DNA from: Capniomyces stellatus
Taxonomy: Eukaryota; Kickxellomycota; Harpellomycetes; Harpellales; Legeriomycetaceae
Reading direction: 5' to 3'
DNA: 64,000 nucleotides
Assembly: GCA_001661515.1 (NCBI GenBank)
Contig: LUVW01000003.1
Coordinates: 759,742-823,741 of the forward strand
Both the position numbers and the translations under genes were made by a program. The notes beneath the pieces were generated by a model, which ran no database searches, had not been told where the DNA came from, and worked only from the letters and a program-made list of their open reading frames with translations. The stretch's first letter is position 1. Each line of letters opens with the position of its first letter. Below, piece after piece: positions 54,961 through 64,000 of this stretch.

Positions 54961-57255
54961 TTATAGGTCAAAGCCAGACATAAACATTTTAGAGTAAGGG
55001 CTTGGTTGCCATAGTAGGATGGTAGAGTCAGCACCAGCAGTGCAGGCTTGAACCTTGAACTTGTGGGTGGAAACAGCATAGACGCGGTCGGAATGGGCCT
55101 CAAGACGCTGAGACCACAGCTTGTATGAGTTGAACGATGTGGAGGTGGAAGAAGGAGCTTGCGGGGAAAGAATCGGGGAGGAGGTAGGGGGAATCAGAAG
55201 GGGATTGGCGGGAATACTGGGAAGAGTTTGGGAGGAGTCAAAGTGGGCAGAGTTTGGATGGGAGTCTGCGGGAGGAATGGAAATTGGGGCGGGGGAGGAA
55301 CGGGAGGAAGTTATGCGGTAAATGTACGCAAAGGGGTCGGCAGAACCGGTGATGAGGAGGAGGGATGACAGCAGGTCCTTTTCAATGCTTGCACTTGCCC
55401 TGTTGTCGTACTTGTCAACGTCATGAGACAACATGAGGTTTCGGGCAAGGAGGTGGGTGGCGTGGGATGAGAAGAACGAGTTTTTAATTGGCCAGTTACA
55501 GTTGGAAATGCCGCGAATCTCTCTAAGAAGGCGAGGCTGAGGACTCATTGGGTCAAGAACACGATCATAGACACGAAGAATGTTGTCGTAGCAGTTAAGG
55601 GCAATATATGACGCGCCTGAACTCTGGATCCGGATAAAACTGATGTGACTGATCGGGTGGCGAAGTGAAACTAACGTGCTGAGAGGCGGTCCGCTTGGCT
55701 TGCGCACGTCCCACAAAAACACGTTTCCGTTTGAGTCGGCTGACACGAGCTGCTGCGCGCCAACCAGCTGCAGCCCCGAGACTGCCCCCTCGCACCGCCC
55801 CACGCCCACCGACATCTGCGAGTGCGTTGCCAGTCTGGGGTCATGCATCTCAATACTACCATTTGATTGGCCTGAAAACATCACCATGTCGCTTTCCGAG
55901 TACACCAGCGCCTGCACCAACCCCTCCGTCTTCATCCGTGTCTTTGCCTGCGACGTTGACATGTCCCACTCAATGCACTGCCGGTCAAATCCTCCCGACG
56001 CCAGAATGCTGCTTTGCGGCTTCCACGCCACTACCCCTACTGCCTGCGTGTGCCCCTCCAGACTCACCACCTGCTTCGAGTTGCCTGTGTCCCACACCCG
56101 AACCGTCTTGTCAAACGACCCTGACGCTAGCCAATCATGTTCATTGCTTGAATAGTCCACTGTGTAGATTGCCCCGCTATGCCCAATCAGCTCGCTTGCC
56201 ACCACAAACTGCTTGTCATTATTGTCATTTCCGTTATTATTATTATTATTCCCATTATTATTATTATTCCCATTATTATTATTATTGTTCCCATTGTTCT
56301 TATTATTCCCATTGTTAATCATTATATTCTCCTCTACATTTCCCTCTTTTGCTATTATATCCTCTCCCTCCTTTTCCTCTTCTTCCTCTTCTTCCTTTTC
56401 TTCTCCTTTGCTACCTTCACTCGCTCTTCTTCTTCTACTGCTACTATTACTGTTGCTTCTACTCTCTATCCCCATACCCGTTTCATTATCTTTACTCTTA
56501 TCCCCTCCCTCAATATCCCCTTTTACTTCTTTATCCTTTGTTCGAATTTCAAACTTCATCAGTCTATCTAGCTCTGTTTCTTTATTCTGTGTCTTGTTCT
56601 CATTCTTCTTTTCTCTCTCCTGCGTTTTCCCTACTCTTTCTTTATTTTCTACTCCCGTTCCCGCGGTCTTCTCATCGCTGCTTGTCTCCACCACCAAACC
56701 CTTTTTACCCTTGCCTATCCTTCTCTCGCCTCGCTCTTCTCTCTTTATAACCTCTTCACCATTCCTTACCACCCCTTCTCTCTCCACCCCCTTTTCAGCA
56801 ACTACAATATCTATCCTTTCTTTCCCATTGTCCCCGCTGCTTTGTCCCACCCCACTACTGCTCCTTTCTGCTGCCACACTCCCCCGCTCCCCAGACCTCC
56901 TATTTTCTCCCACACTCCCAACACTCTTTATCCTCTCTCCATACTTTTGCACGCTCTCCCTGCCATTGCCTATTTTCTCAGTTATACTCACAGGCATCGG
57001 GTTTTCTCTGTTCGTCGAGCTCTTTGAATACCTCATCGTCATTTCGTAATTTCTCTGCTTCAAAAGCCGATTTTCCCGCTCCAACTCATCTAGCCGGAAC
57101 TTCAACGTCCCTATTTCTCGACGCAACCGATCTATCTCTTCTTGATCCAAATCTGCCTTTGACCCAAACCTAGCCAGTGGGTCTTCCATTTCTCTCATCC
57201 TTTCCCTATTTGCCACTACTTCTGCTACCTGTTTACTTTCTGTTTTTTTATACAA
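54961..57255 (-). CDS. Coiled-coil WD40-repeat protein, 764 aa, function unassigned
   Basis: The first 80 residues contain a coiled coil (DQEEIDRLRREIGTLKFRLD...ENRLLKQRNYEM). Residues 85-350 are low-complexity Glu/Lys/Ser/Asn with a (NNGN)n tract just before the propeller. From about 355 on, WD40 blades can be read: GHSGAIYTVDYSS...WLASGSFDKTVRVWD, GHTQAVGVVAWKP...GGFDRQCIEWD, a GSIEMHDPR blade, LVSADSNGNVFLWDVR, NILRVYDR, LLITGSADPFAYIYR, and AHSDRVYAVST...GADSTILLW. A complete seven-blade propeller is likely. The first two blades resemble WDR5 and U5-40K proteins, but the coiled-coil start and the later blades do not fit those families, so I leave it unnamed. A scaffold role is inference. 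It is intronless and shares a 1.15-kb divergent region with the DCAF gene. Confidence 0.85.
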   Translation of the reverse strand: MYKKTESKQVAEVVANRERMREMEDPLARFGSKADLDQEEIDRLRREIGTLKFRLDELERENRLLKQRNYEMTMRYSKSSTNRENPMPVSITEKIGNGRESVQKYGERIKSVGSVGENRRSGERGSVAAERSSSGVGQSSGDNGKERIDIVVAEKGVEREGVVRNGEEVIKREERGERRIGKGKKGLVVETSSDEKTAGTGVENKERVGKTQEREKKNENKTQNKETELDRLMKFEIRTKDKEVKGDIEGGDKSKDNETGMGIESRSNSNSSSRRRRASEGSKGEEKEEEEEEEKEGEDIIAKEGNVEENIMINNGNNKNNGNNNNNNGNNNNNGNNNNNNGNDNNDKQFVVASELIGHSGAIYTVDYSSNEHDWLASGSFDKTVRVWDTGNSKQVVSLEGHTQAVGVVAWKPQSSILASGGFDRQCIEWDMSTSQAKTRMKTEGLVQALVYSESDMVMFSGQSNGSIEMHDPRLATHSQMSVGVGRCEGAVSGLQLVGAQQLVSADSNGNVFLWDVRKPSGPPLSTLVSLRHPISHISFIRIQSSGASYIALNCYDNILRVYDRVLDPMSPQPRLLREIRGISNCNWPIKNSFFSSHATHLLARNLMLSHDVDKYDNRASASIEKDLLSSLLLITGSADPFAYIYRITSSRSSPAPISIPPADSHPNSAHFDSSQTLPSIPANPLLIPPTSSPILSPQAPSSTSTSFNSYKLWSQRLEAHSDRVYAVSTHKFKVQACTAGADSTILLWQPSPYSKMFMSGFDL

Positions 57256-58406
57256 GGTATTTCTCTTGCAGTTTAATAAATACCGTGTTTGACCTTTTAA
57301 AACCTTTTGTTTTATATATTTATATTTTTCTAATATAAACTGTTTTCAATAATCAATGCAAAAAAAAAAATTATGCCAATTTCATCCATTTATTTTCGAG
57401 TTTGCTAATTTTCTTTCTTTTCTCAAGTTTTAATTTTAATTCAAATATTTTTTTTAATTCTCAATTTTTTACTTTCAAAACTTTCCACTTTTTTTTTAAC
57501 CTTTTTCGCTTTAAAAGAAAGGGGAGAACGGAATAAATTCAACTGTTAAGCTGGACTGCCAAACATGTTTTATTACATACGCTGGTGCATGCAGAATATC
57601 TATTTACTCATCTCTTGCTGAGTTTAATAGGCGTGTTGGATCATTCAGCCAAATCTTAATTGTTGTTTTCTGAATTTTAATAACACTTTCAATACAATCA
57701 AGTGATCTTTAAGTTGATTAAAGCTTCTCATTTGACTCTAAGATTGAATGTGTGCCCGACAAGCTTGGCTGGTAATTGGCAATACCTTCAGAGTATCGGA
57801 ACAATGTGTTTATTATATGTCGTTCGATTTAAACCTATATCAATATAAAAAAACCACACAAGAACCTTGTACTTCAAAACACAAAAAAAAAAAACAAAAA
57901 AAAAAACCACATCTTATACCACCAAACAATGTGTTTGAATAAGGGGGGGAGAGGGGAGGTTGTTCTCGATTTTATCACTTTTTAAATATCAAGTTTGGTT
58001 ATGCAAAAATATTAATAATTCCAGTAATAAAAAAAGCAGAATCAGTTGCAATCCAATGATAAACGGTAGAATCAATGGAATCCGCTTTATAGTTTTTTTT
58101 TAATTCTTTTTTTACAACTGACAAAAGAAACGCCTTCAATAGTAAAAATAGAATAAAGAAATAAAATTAAATAAGGACAGATATATAAAAAGTAGACTCG
58201 AAGCAACGAGGGTTTCTTTTTATTAACAATGTATTTTATTTAGCAGCTTTGAAAGCCATAACTTTTAAAACTAAAAAGCAAAAGTGAGGACTAATCGAAA
58301 AGAAAAAGAAAAAGAAAACGTAGAATAAAGAAGAGTAAAAACAGGATAAAAAGAAGAAAAAGACGGAAGCAACGGGAAACAAGGAAATCCAAGTTAAACG
58401 TACAAA
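57256..58406. promoter_or_regulatory. Divergent region between the two WD40 genes
   Basis: 1151 bp between opposite start codons. Both margins are purine-rich on the respective sense strand (A/G-rich on + after 58260; T/C-rich on + before 57540). A G7 run lies at 57944-57950. I see no coding sequence and no clear TATA box. Confidence 0.5.
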
Positions 58407-61400
58407 ATGACAGAGTACCTGATAAACAAGGCGATAAGAGAAAGGCGAGTTAGTAGACAGATTGGGGCAATAGGACGGAAGCTGCAGTTTGTGATTGGGA
58501 GTTCAGAACGAATGCTTTTGAGACAGAAGCTTATCAAGACATTGGTTGGTCATTCGGGCTGTGTAAATGCACTTTGGTAAGTGAAAGAAGTCGAGTTTAT
58601 GGTGTTTATTTTAAGTTTACAAGGGGAAAACAAAAGAAATGGAAGAAAAAAAGGGGGAGGAAAAGCAAAGTGAAATGAAAAGAAAAGAAATCAAGTTGGG
58701 CTAATGAAAAATTTGATTTTGGTATGGGTGATAAAAGCTGGTCAGAAAGAGGGGATATCTTGGTAAGCGGGTCGGACGATAGCAGGATATGTGTTTGGGA
58801 CGTTGAGAAGAATTATGAGCTGGTTTGTATAATATTGACAGGTAAGGATATAGGAAGTGAAGGAGGAGGGGGAGAAGGAGCTAGTAGATGAAAAAAAAAG
58901 GGGCAAATACGTATATTTAGGGTTGTAAGGTGATTACTAGAAATAAAGAATACTGAGGATTGATGTTGATAAATTAGGGCATGTTGGGAATATATTCAGC
59001 GTGAAGCTGTTACAGGGAAAGGACCATAGCCTGGTGGTTAGTTGTTCACAGGACAAGGAAATAAGGGTGTTTGATATCCAAAAGGCACTTGGGCTAGTAA
59101 GGAGTAAAAAGGCGAGAGAAGGCAAAGGTAGAGAGGATAGGGGGACAGGAAGTGAGGAGTTGGTGGAGGAAGAAGAAGAAGAGGAGGGCGAGGACGAGGA
59201 AGAAGAAGAGGAGGAAGAAGAGGAAGGAGAGGAGGAATATATGAGGGATGCACCAGTAGAAGGAATTGAAGGATTAAAAATAGTTGGGAAAGAATGTATA
59301 GTGAAAAGGTACAGGTGTAATACAGAGGCGGTGAAGCGGATATCGGTGATTCCAGGCAGCGGTTACGAGTTTTTGTCGTGTGGGGGAGACGGAACAGTTC
59401 GGTTCTACGACATCCGGGAGGACCACGTGTGCAAAGAAAAGTACTGGAGAGACGACTGGGGACTGGTGCGGGACTTAGGGCGGCAAATCAGGGGGCGGAT
59501 GAGGAATTGCACCGGAGCAAAAATAGCAGATCACAGCAAACAAGGAATCGAACTTTACTCAATTAGTGTAAACCAATCAATGAGCCAGTACTTTGCAGTT
59601 GGGGGAACAAGCAAGAACGTGTACATGCACGATAGAAGAATGGTCAGGCGGAACAACATGGCAGCGTGCGTGGCCAGATTCAAGCCCTCAGACCTAACCT
59701 CAACAACACACACAACCCAAATCTACACCAGCAGTTCCGACAGCTCAAGAACAGCCAGGCAAAGATTAAGATTTAATCAACGACACGCACTGAATCACCC
59801 ACAACACACCAACACCAACACCAACACTGACTCTGACTCTGACTCTGACTCTGACTCTGACTCTGACTCTGACTCTGACTCTGACTCTGACTCTGAAAGT
59901 CAAGACAGCCAAGATGAAGACACTGATGATCAGGAGCTCTTGTCAATGTACAGGCGAGGTTTTGGTATAGCTACCTCACGCATGGAAGCCGAAAACTACG
60001 TCACAGCTGTTAGGTTCAGCTGCAAAAACAGCCACGAGCTGATTGGCAGTTGGGGCGGCAAAAATATCTACCTGTTCGACATCCGCAAATCAGACGCCGA
60101 ATCAAAGTACGCCCAGTACAGAGCGGATAAAAACTACCAATCAGCACACCGCTCTACCCACCGCAAAGGTATTGCATCCATTATAGACCAATCAGAATCT
60201 ATTTACCCCAAATCTCCTAATCAAAATGATCTACACCCATCAACCAACAATAACAGAAACAAACACATAAACAAGAATAAACATTTCAGAATTGATTTCA
60301 AGTACGAAGAGCCTAGCCAGATTCCAAACCAGCAGTTAAACCTACACACTTTAACACCAACACCAACTTCAACTTCAACTTCAACTTCAACACAAACTAC
60401 AATTTCAGAGTCAGAACAAGACAAACAAGTCACCAGAAAGTCCAAGTTGAAAACTTTTATTGAAATAATCAGCCCACAGCTGATATACGAGTATAACAAG
60501 TCAGCAAGTGAACATTTTTTCAGCCAAGACTACAATACCGCGTTGTTGAAGCTAACAAACGCAATCCACCAACTAAACAGCAGCAGTAGTTCCAGTAGCA
60601 ACAATGCTACGTATAGCGAGATAATCCATTGTAACAAAGCCGCAATATATTTGAGAATAATCATGGAAAGGCTGGGCGAGATAGAGCGCCTGCTGCAAAG
60701 AAACAACAGACAAATTGGCAGCGCAGACGAGGCGGTACAGGCGCAGGTGCTGGTGATGGAGCTTGACATTGTCCAGAACCTATTTGACAAAATCGCCAAC
60801 TCCGAGTACGGAAGGGTGCTGGTTGTGGTGTGCAAGCTGTGGTGCATTTATTACGTGGCAATCCAGCAAACAATCAAGCTAAAAATACTGATAGACTTGC
60901 AGAGCAAAAGCAACAACGGTGACTACGAGTATCTGCAGTGCCAGTCCGAGTACGGCGATATCAATGCCATCAAGTCCAACGCATTCAGCAAAATCAACGG
61001 GTTGATTTCCGGGCTGTCAAACTTCAAAACATTTGTTGGGCTGGACAACTACGTAAAGTCGATAATTGATAGAGTCGCAGAAATAACACAATCCAAATCC
61101 AACAATAACTGTATAAATGCCACGGAAAATCAAAGTTCTAGCAACAAGGACAATCCCAATTCTTGCGCAACCGAAAACAATGTCAAAATCAATACCGAAA
61201 ATAATGTCAAAATCAATACCGAAAACAATGTCAAAATCAATACCGAAAACAATGTCAAAATCAATACCGAAAACATTGGCAAAATCAAGAGTGATGAGGA
61301 TGTCAAAATAAAAAGTGAAGAGGACGCTTACAAGCAGTTTCTTGAAATAACCTGCTGCTTCAACAGCCAATCGCACGACGCTGACCAAGTCCAGTCCGAG

Positions 61401-62117
61401 ATTATTGACAACATCAAAGCCCTAAAAGTAAAGCTGCCAAACAGTACCAATACCAGTTTCAGCTCATCTGCAAAGTTGATGCCGCTGTTCAACTGTATTG
61501 GCTGGCTGGAGGTGCCAAAAGCCCCAGCTGGCAGAGGAATAAATGCAGATACAGACGCCAATCTGTCAGAAAACGAGAAAAGCCCAAATAGCAGCTCAAG
61601 CAGTGCAGCAGACACAGCCAATACGCGCAGACTTCATACCAGAAACACAGCCAAACGCAGAGCCATAAGCGAAGTCCAGTCGTACACCGGCCACAGCAAC
61701 ATCAACACAATCAAAGACGTCAACTTTTACGGGTCTTTTGACGAGTTTATCATCAGCGGCTCAGACGACTCCAACTTTTTTGTCTGGCGCAAAAACGACG
61801 CTAAACTGGTTTTCATTGCAAATGCCGACTCGGAAATCGTCAACGTCTGCGAGTCCAACCCAAACGCCCCCTTTATAGCCTGCTCAGGAATCGACTCCAC
61901 CATCAAGATATTTGGCCCCTATAGCGAACTGGGCGAATGTAACACTCTTATGGATAACGTCACCGACATTGTTGGCGCCAACAACCTAACCAATCATTCT
62001 TCCTTCCAGTTTACTTCTGTAACCAGAGGATTGCTGTCTGCTTTTATTGATAATGACATTGAATTTGTATCCTCCCCATCCTCATTGTCATCTTCAATGT
62101 CCAACTCTTTTCAGTAA
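58407..62117 (+). CDS. DCAF6/DCAF8-like WD40-TPR protein (CUL4-DDB1 substrate receptor), three exons, 1137 aa
   Basis: Exons are 58407-58576, 58738-58841 and 58978-62117; donors GTAAGT and GTAAGG, acceptors AAAAG and ATTAG, all phases agree. The joins rebuild the family start: LVGHSGCVNALC-WSERGDILVSGSDDSRICVWD...G-HVGNIFSVKLL, close to DCAF6 and WDTC1. Further blades include YEFLSCGGDGTVRFYDIR, whose D-x-R fits DDB1 binding, YFAVGGTSKNVYMHDRRM and a blade near 415. A helical TPR-like region (about 599-790: SASEHFFSQDYNTALLKLTN) sits where WDTC1 and DCAF8 relatives have TPRs. The last blades (about 990-1072: SGSDDSNFFVW, FIACSGIDSTIKIF) close the propeller. Inserts are an acidic run at about 152-180, (SD)n near 374 and four copies of an eight-residue NVKINTEN repeat near 735. 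Substrate is unknown. It converges with Med27 (224 bp). Confidence 0.9.
59828..59896. repeat. In-frame (GACTCT)n microsatellite in the DCAF gene
   Basis: About eleven copies of GACTCT encode alternating Asp-Ser in a linker between propeller blades. The unit keeps the reading frame, so copy-number change alters only linker length. Confidence 0.9.
61172..61275. repeat. 24-bp in-frame tandem repeat in the DCAF gene
   Basis: Four near-perfect 24-bp copies encode NVKINTEN four times; a fifth degenerate copy (NIGKIKSD) follows. The repeat lies in a linker between the TPR-like region and the C-terminal blades. Confidence 0.9.
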
Positions 62118-62341
62118 CTGTTTAATAACCGCCCAAATCTTGTATTTATATAGTATTATTTGTCCAATATCACCTGATTAAACAGAATAAATAACTAAGA
62201 GTATTAAATAAATAGAATAATACTGAATAGAATAATAATCAAATATTTAAATAAACAAAGAATAAATAGATAAATAATAAATAAATAACAATAATAAATA
62301 GAAAGTTAATTAATTAATTAATATTTCTTTTTTTTTATACA
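62118..62341. other. Convergent 3' intergenic region with AAATAAAT repeats
   Basis: 224 bp of nearly pure A/T between two stop codons, with many AATAAA hexamers usable as poly(A) signals on both strands. Confidence 0.7.
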
Positions 62342-63732
62342 CTAGATACACGATAAATGAAATGGTTGATGTTCATTTTTGCCATCTTTACAAACCCGTA
62401 AAACCGGTGGCTCCCACATACCAACACCCATCTCAAACTTCAGAATCTTTTTACAACCAACACATTCAGTTTCGTACAACCCCTTGTAGCAGTCCAGCCA
62501 GTCCAGGAACATTCCCAGCTTTGCACGAAACCCGCCCGATTCCCTCGCCTCCTGCCTATCGCAACCAACGACTCCAAACTTGTTGTTTATGCTGTACAGC
62601 AGCTGCTCGTGTACACTGTACTTCTCTATCTCTCTTTGCACACCTGGCATGTCCACGTTTATCCAGTTCATCATGTACATTTCTCTGCCCTCGCTTCCCT
62701 TTACCTTTTCAAAGTTCAGCTTAACCTTTATTATCCCCCCTATTTCTACCTCCACCGCAATCTTCATTTTACTTTTACGCATGTAGTATATCCTGTTTCC
62801 TCCTTCTCCCTCATCGTATTTCTTTTGTGCTGCTCCAAGAACTTTTACCAACTCTTCCTCCCCAATCCCCTCCAACTCCAACTCCAACTCCAACTCCAAC
62901 TCCAACTCCCCTTCCTTTGTTATTCCTGCTCCCACACCACCCTCCTCCCCTTCTCTTCTTTTTATCAGCCCTTCCACTTCCCCTACCTCCATTTCCGCAA
63001 TTCGCCTCATTTTATTCTCCATCTCTGTATTCTTCAATTCTCTCCCTTCCTTCTCTCTCCCCCTTTCCCCGCCCCTATCCGCCCCAAAAATCCCAAACTC
63101 GTTCTTGATGTATTCAAGATCCACCGCTTGACTCTCCAGCTTCAGCAGCTCCTCTGTTGTATTCCATCCCATTAATATTAGCTTTGTTTCTTTTAATTCC
63201 TCAAATAATTCATACCATACCATACCATACCATACCATACCATACTTTACTTTACATCAATATTCATTTCTAATCCCACTAACCGTTGTTCACTTTTGTA
63301 AATCTACTGATTTCCTCAAGTAGCCGATACGCTTCTTCCGCTTTGTTTTGAATCTCTCCAAGCACATCTCGATCTACAGTTTATTTCACCATATTCTTCA
63401 ACCTTTCTTCAACCTTTCTTCAACCTTTCTTCAACCTTTCTTCAACCTTTCTTCAACCTTCTTACCTTTGTAAATCCAACCACCAACCCCTAACCCTTCA
63501 AATAATCCCACCACTTTGCTCCGTGCCTCGTACACCTGTATTCATTCATTTATTATTCTTGATTTAAATTCAACGCCTCGAGTTTACTCCAACATTAGTC
63601 TTGTTATTCCAACTTTTTTTTTCTTCTTTTCATCTTGCAATTTTTTTTTGTCATCTCATTCTTTCACTCTGTCTTGCTTACTTTGTTTATAACCTCTTCC
63701 AATTCCAATTCCAATTCCATTGTCCTTGCCAT
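62342..63732 (-). CDS. MED27: Mediator subunit Med27, four exons, 352 aa
   Basis: Exons (- strand order) are 63682-63732, 63466-63535, 63284-63373 and 62342-63189, with donors GTAAGC, GTAAGA and GTTAGT and phase-matched acceptors ACAG, TGTAG and AAAAG. The spliced N-terminus (MELELELEEVINK, VYEARSKVVGLFEGLG, DVLGEIQNKAEEAYRLLEEI) parallels the helical start of metazoan MED27. Exon 4 alone starts MVWYGMVWYE from a repeat and would lack these helices. The C-terminus holds the family zinc-binding module: a MFLDWLDCYKGLYETECVGC helix and knuckle, PPVLRVC and FHLSC. Med27 belongs to the Mediator tail/head region, bridging activators and RNA polymerase II in the nucleus. A Glu-Leu repeat (five EL pairs, from an AACTCC microsatellite) and a charged linker occupy the middle. 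The third intron, with (GTATG)7, is the least certain junction. Confidence 0.85.
63211..63245 (-). repeat. (GTATG)7 microsatellite in Med27 intron 3
   Basis: Seven copies of CATAC on +, GTATG on the sense strand. Each copy resembles a weak 5' splice donor, and two in-frame ATGs arise in it, giving a false start for exon 4. Confidence 0.9.
63396..63462. repeat. 11-bp tandem repeat in Med27 intron 2
   Basis: Six copies of TTCAACCTTTC fill most of the 92-nt intron between exons 2 and 3, from just after the donor to near the acceptor. Confidence 0.9.
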
Positions 63733-63972
63733 TTTATCTTTAATTTTGCATTTGAAAGTCGACTTTATTTCAATTTGCCCACCTTTTTCTCGTTTTAATC
63801 TATTACCAGCCTTTATTTACTCGCATTTTATTTTTAAAAAAATCAACTCCAATTTCAATGTTTTTTTTGTTTTTTTTTTATTCTGAACAATCATTTGGCG
63901 TTTCTCTAAAAAAGAATTAATGATTTTGTTTCGCTTTACATCAACACTGCGCTTCAATGGATTAATCTCCTT

Positions 63973-64000
63973 CCCCCCCCCCCCCCCCCCCCCCCCCCCC
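63973..64000. other. Poly-C run at the window edge
   Basis: At least 28 consecutive C bases run to the last base. No other homopolymer of C or G in the window comes near this length, so a contig end, sequencing artefact or unresolved homopolymer is likely. Confidence 0.7.

Noticed and set aside
56213..57049. Hydrophobic + strand frame opposite the coiled-coil WD40 gene
   Set aside because: Antisense shadow of Glu/Lys/Asn-rich coding sequence; no family features.

Overview
The window is nuclear DNA of a fungus. The evidence is two Zn(II)2Cys6 transcription factors with a fungal-specific regulatory domain, a Rax2-type cortical polarity protein, a Pyp1/Ptp2-like tyrosine phosphatase with a rhodanese module, a type-3 copper tyrosinase, and spliceosomal introns (GTAAGN/GTAAAT...AG, mostly 85-210 nt). 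The DNA is AT-rich with long spacers and much low-complexity sequence. The lineage cannot be fixed from sequence alone; an early-diverging fungus is a weak guess.

Layout. 1-10.6 kb: an intron-containing Sec20-like SNARE gene (+) converging on a 6.6-kb single-exon PTP gene (-). 10.6-19.4 kb: gene-poor, holding one small secreted acidic protein gene. 19.4-39.8 kb: two paralogous Zn2Cys6 regulators in inverted orientation (A on -, B on +) around 10.6 kb that holds a tyrosinase gene (-). Their termini differ, but a central 2.8-kb block (R) is almost identical. Gene A carries R twice, joined by a single 'n', exactly at the edges of the A/B identity, so the doubled 2106-residue reading frame is probably an assembly error. 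A 329-bp dispersed repeat lies outside the start of A and beyond the end of B. 42-48.5 kb: a ClC Cl-/H+ exchanger (+), a five-exon TRAPPC2L/Tca17 gene (-) and a two-exon NUDX14-like Nudix gene (+). 50-64 kb: a Rax2-like protein with a C-terminal SH3 domain (+), a coiled-coil WD40 protein (-), a three-exon DCAF6/8-like WD40-TPR protein (+) and a four-exon Mediator Med27 gene (-).

Sec20, Med27, Tca17, DCAF and Nudix were assembled by hand from phase-matched splice sites and family alignment. Most are housekeeping genes (Golgi-ER fusion, TRAPP tethering, Mediator, CUL4-DDB1 receptor, vesicular ion exchange). The regulator-tyrosinase-regulator block is the accessory-looking part.

Two compositional patterns run through the window. 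In several long genes the sense strand is G-rich at the 5' end and C-rich at the 3' end. All four convergent gene pairs are separated by only 183-224 bp, whereas other spacers reach 5.8 kb.
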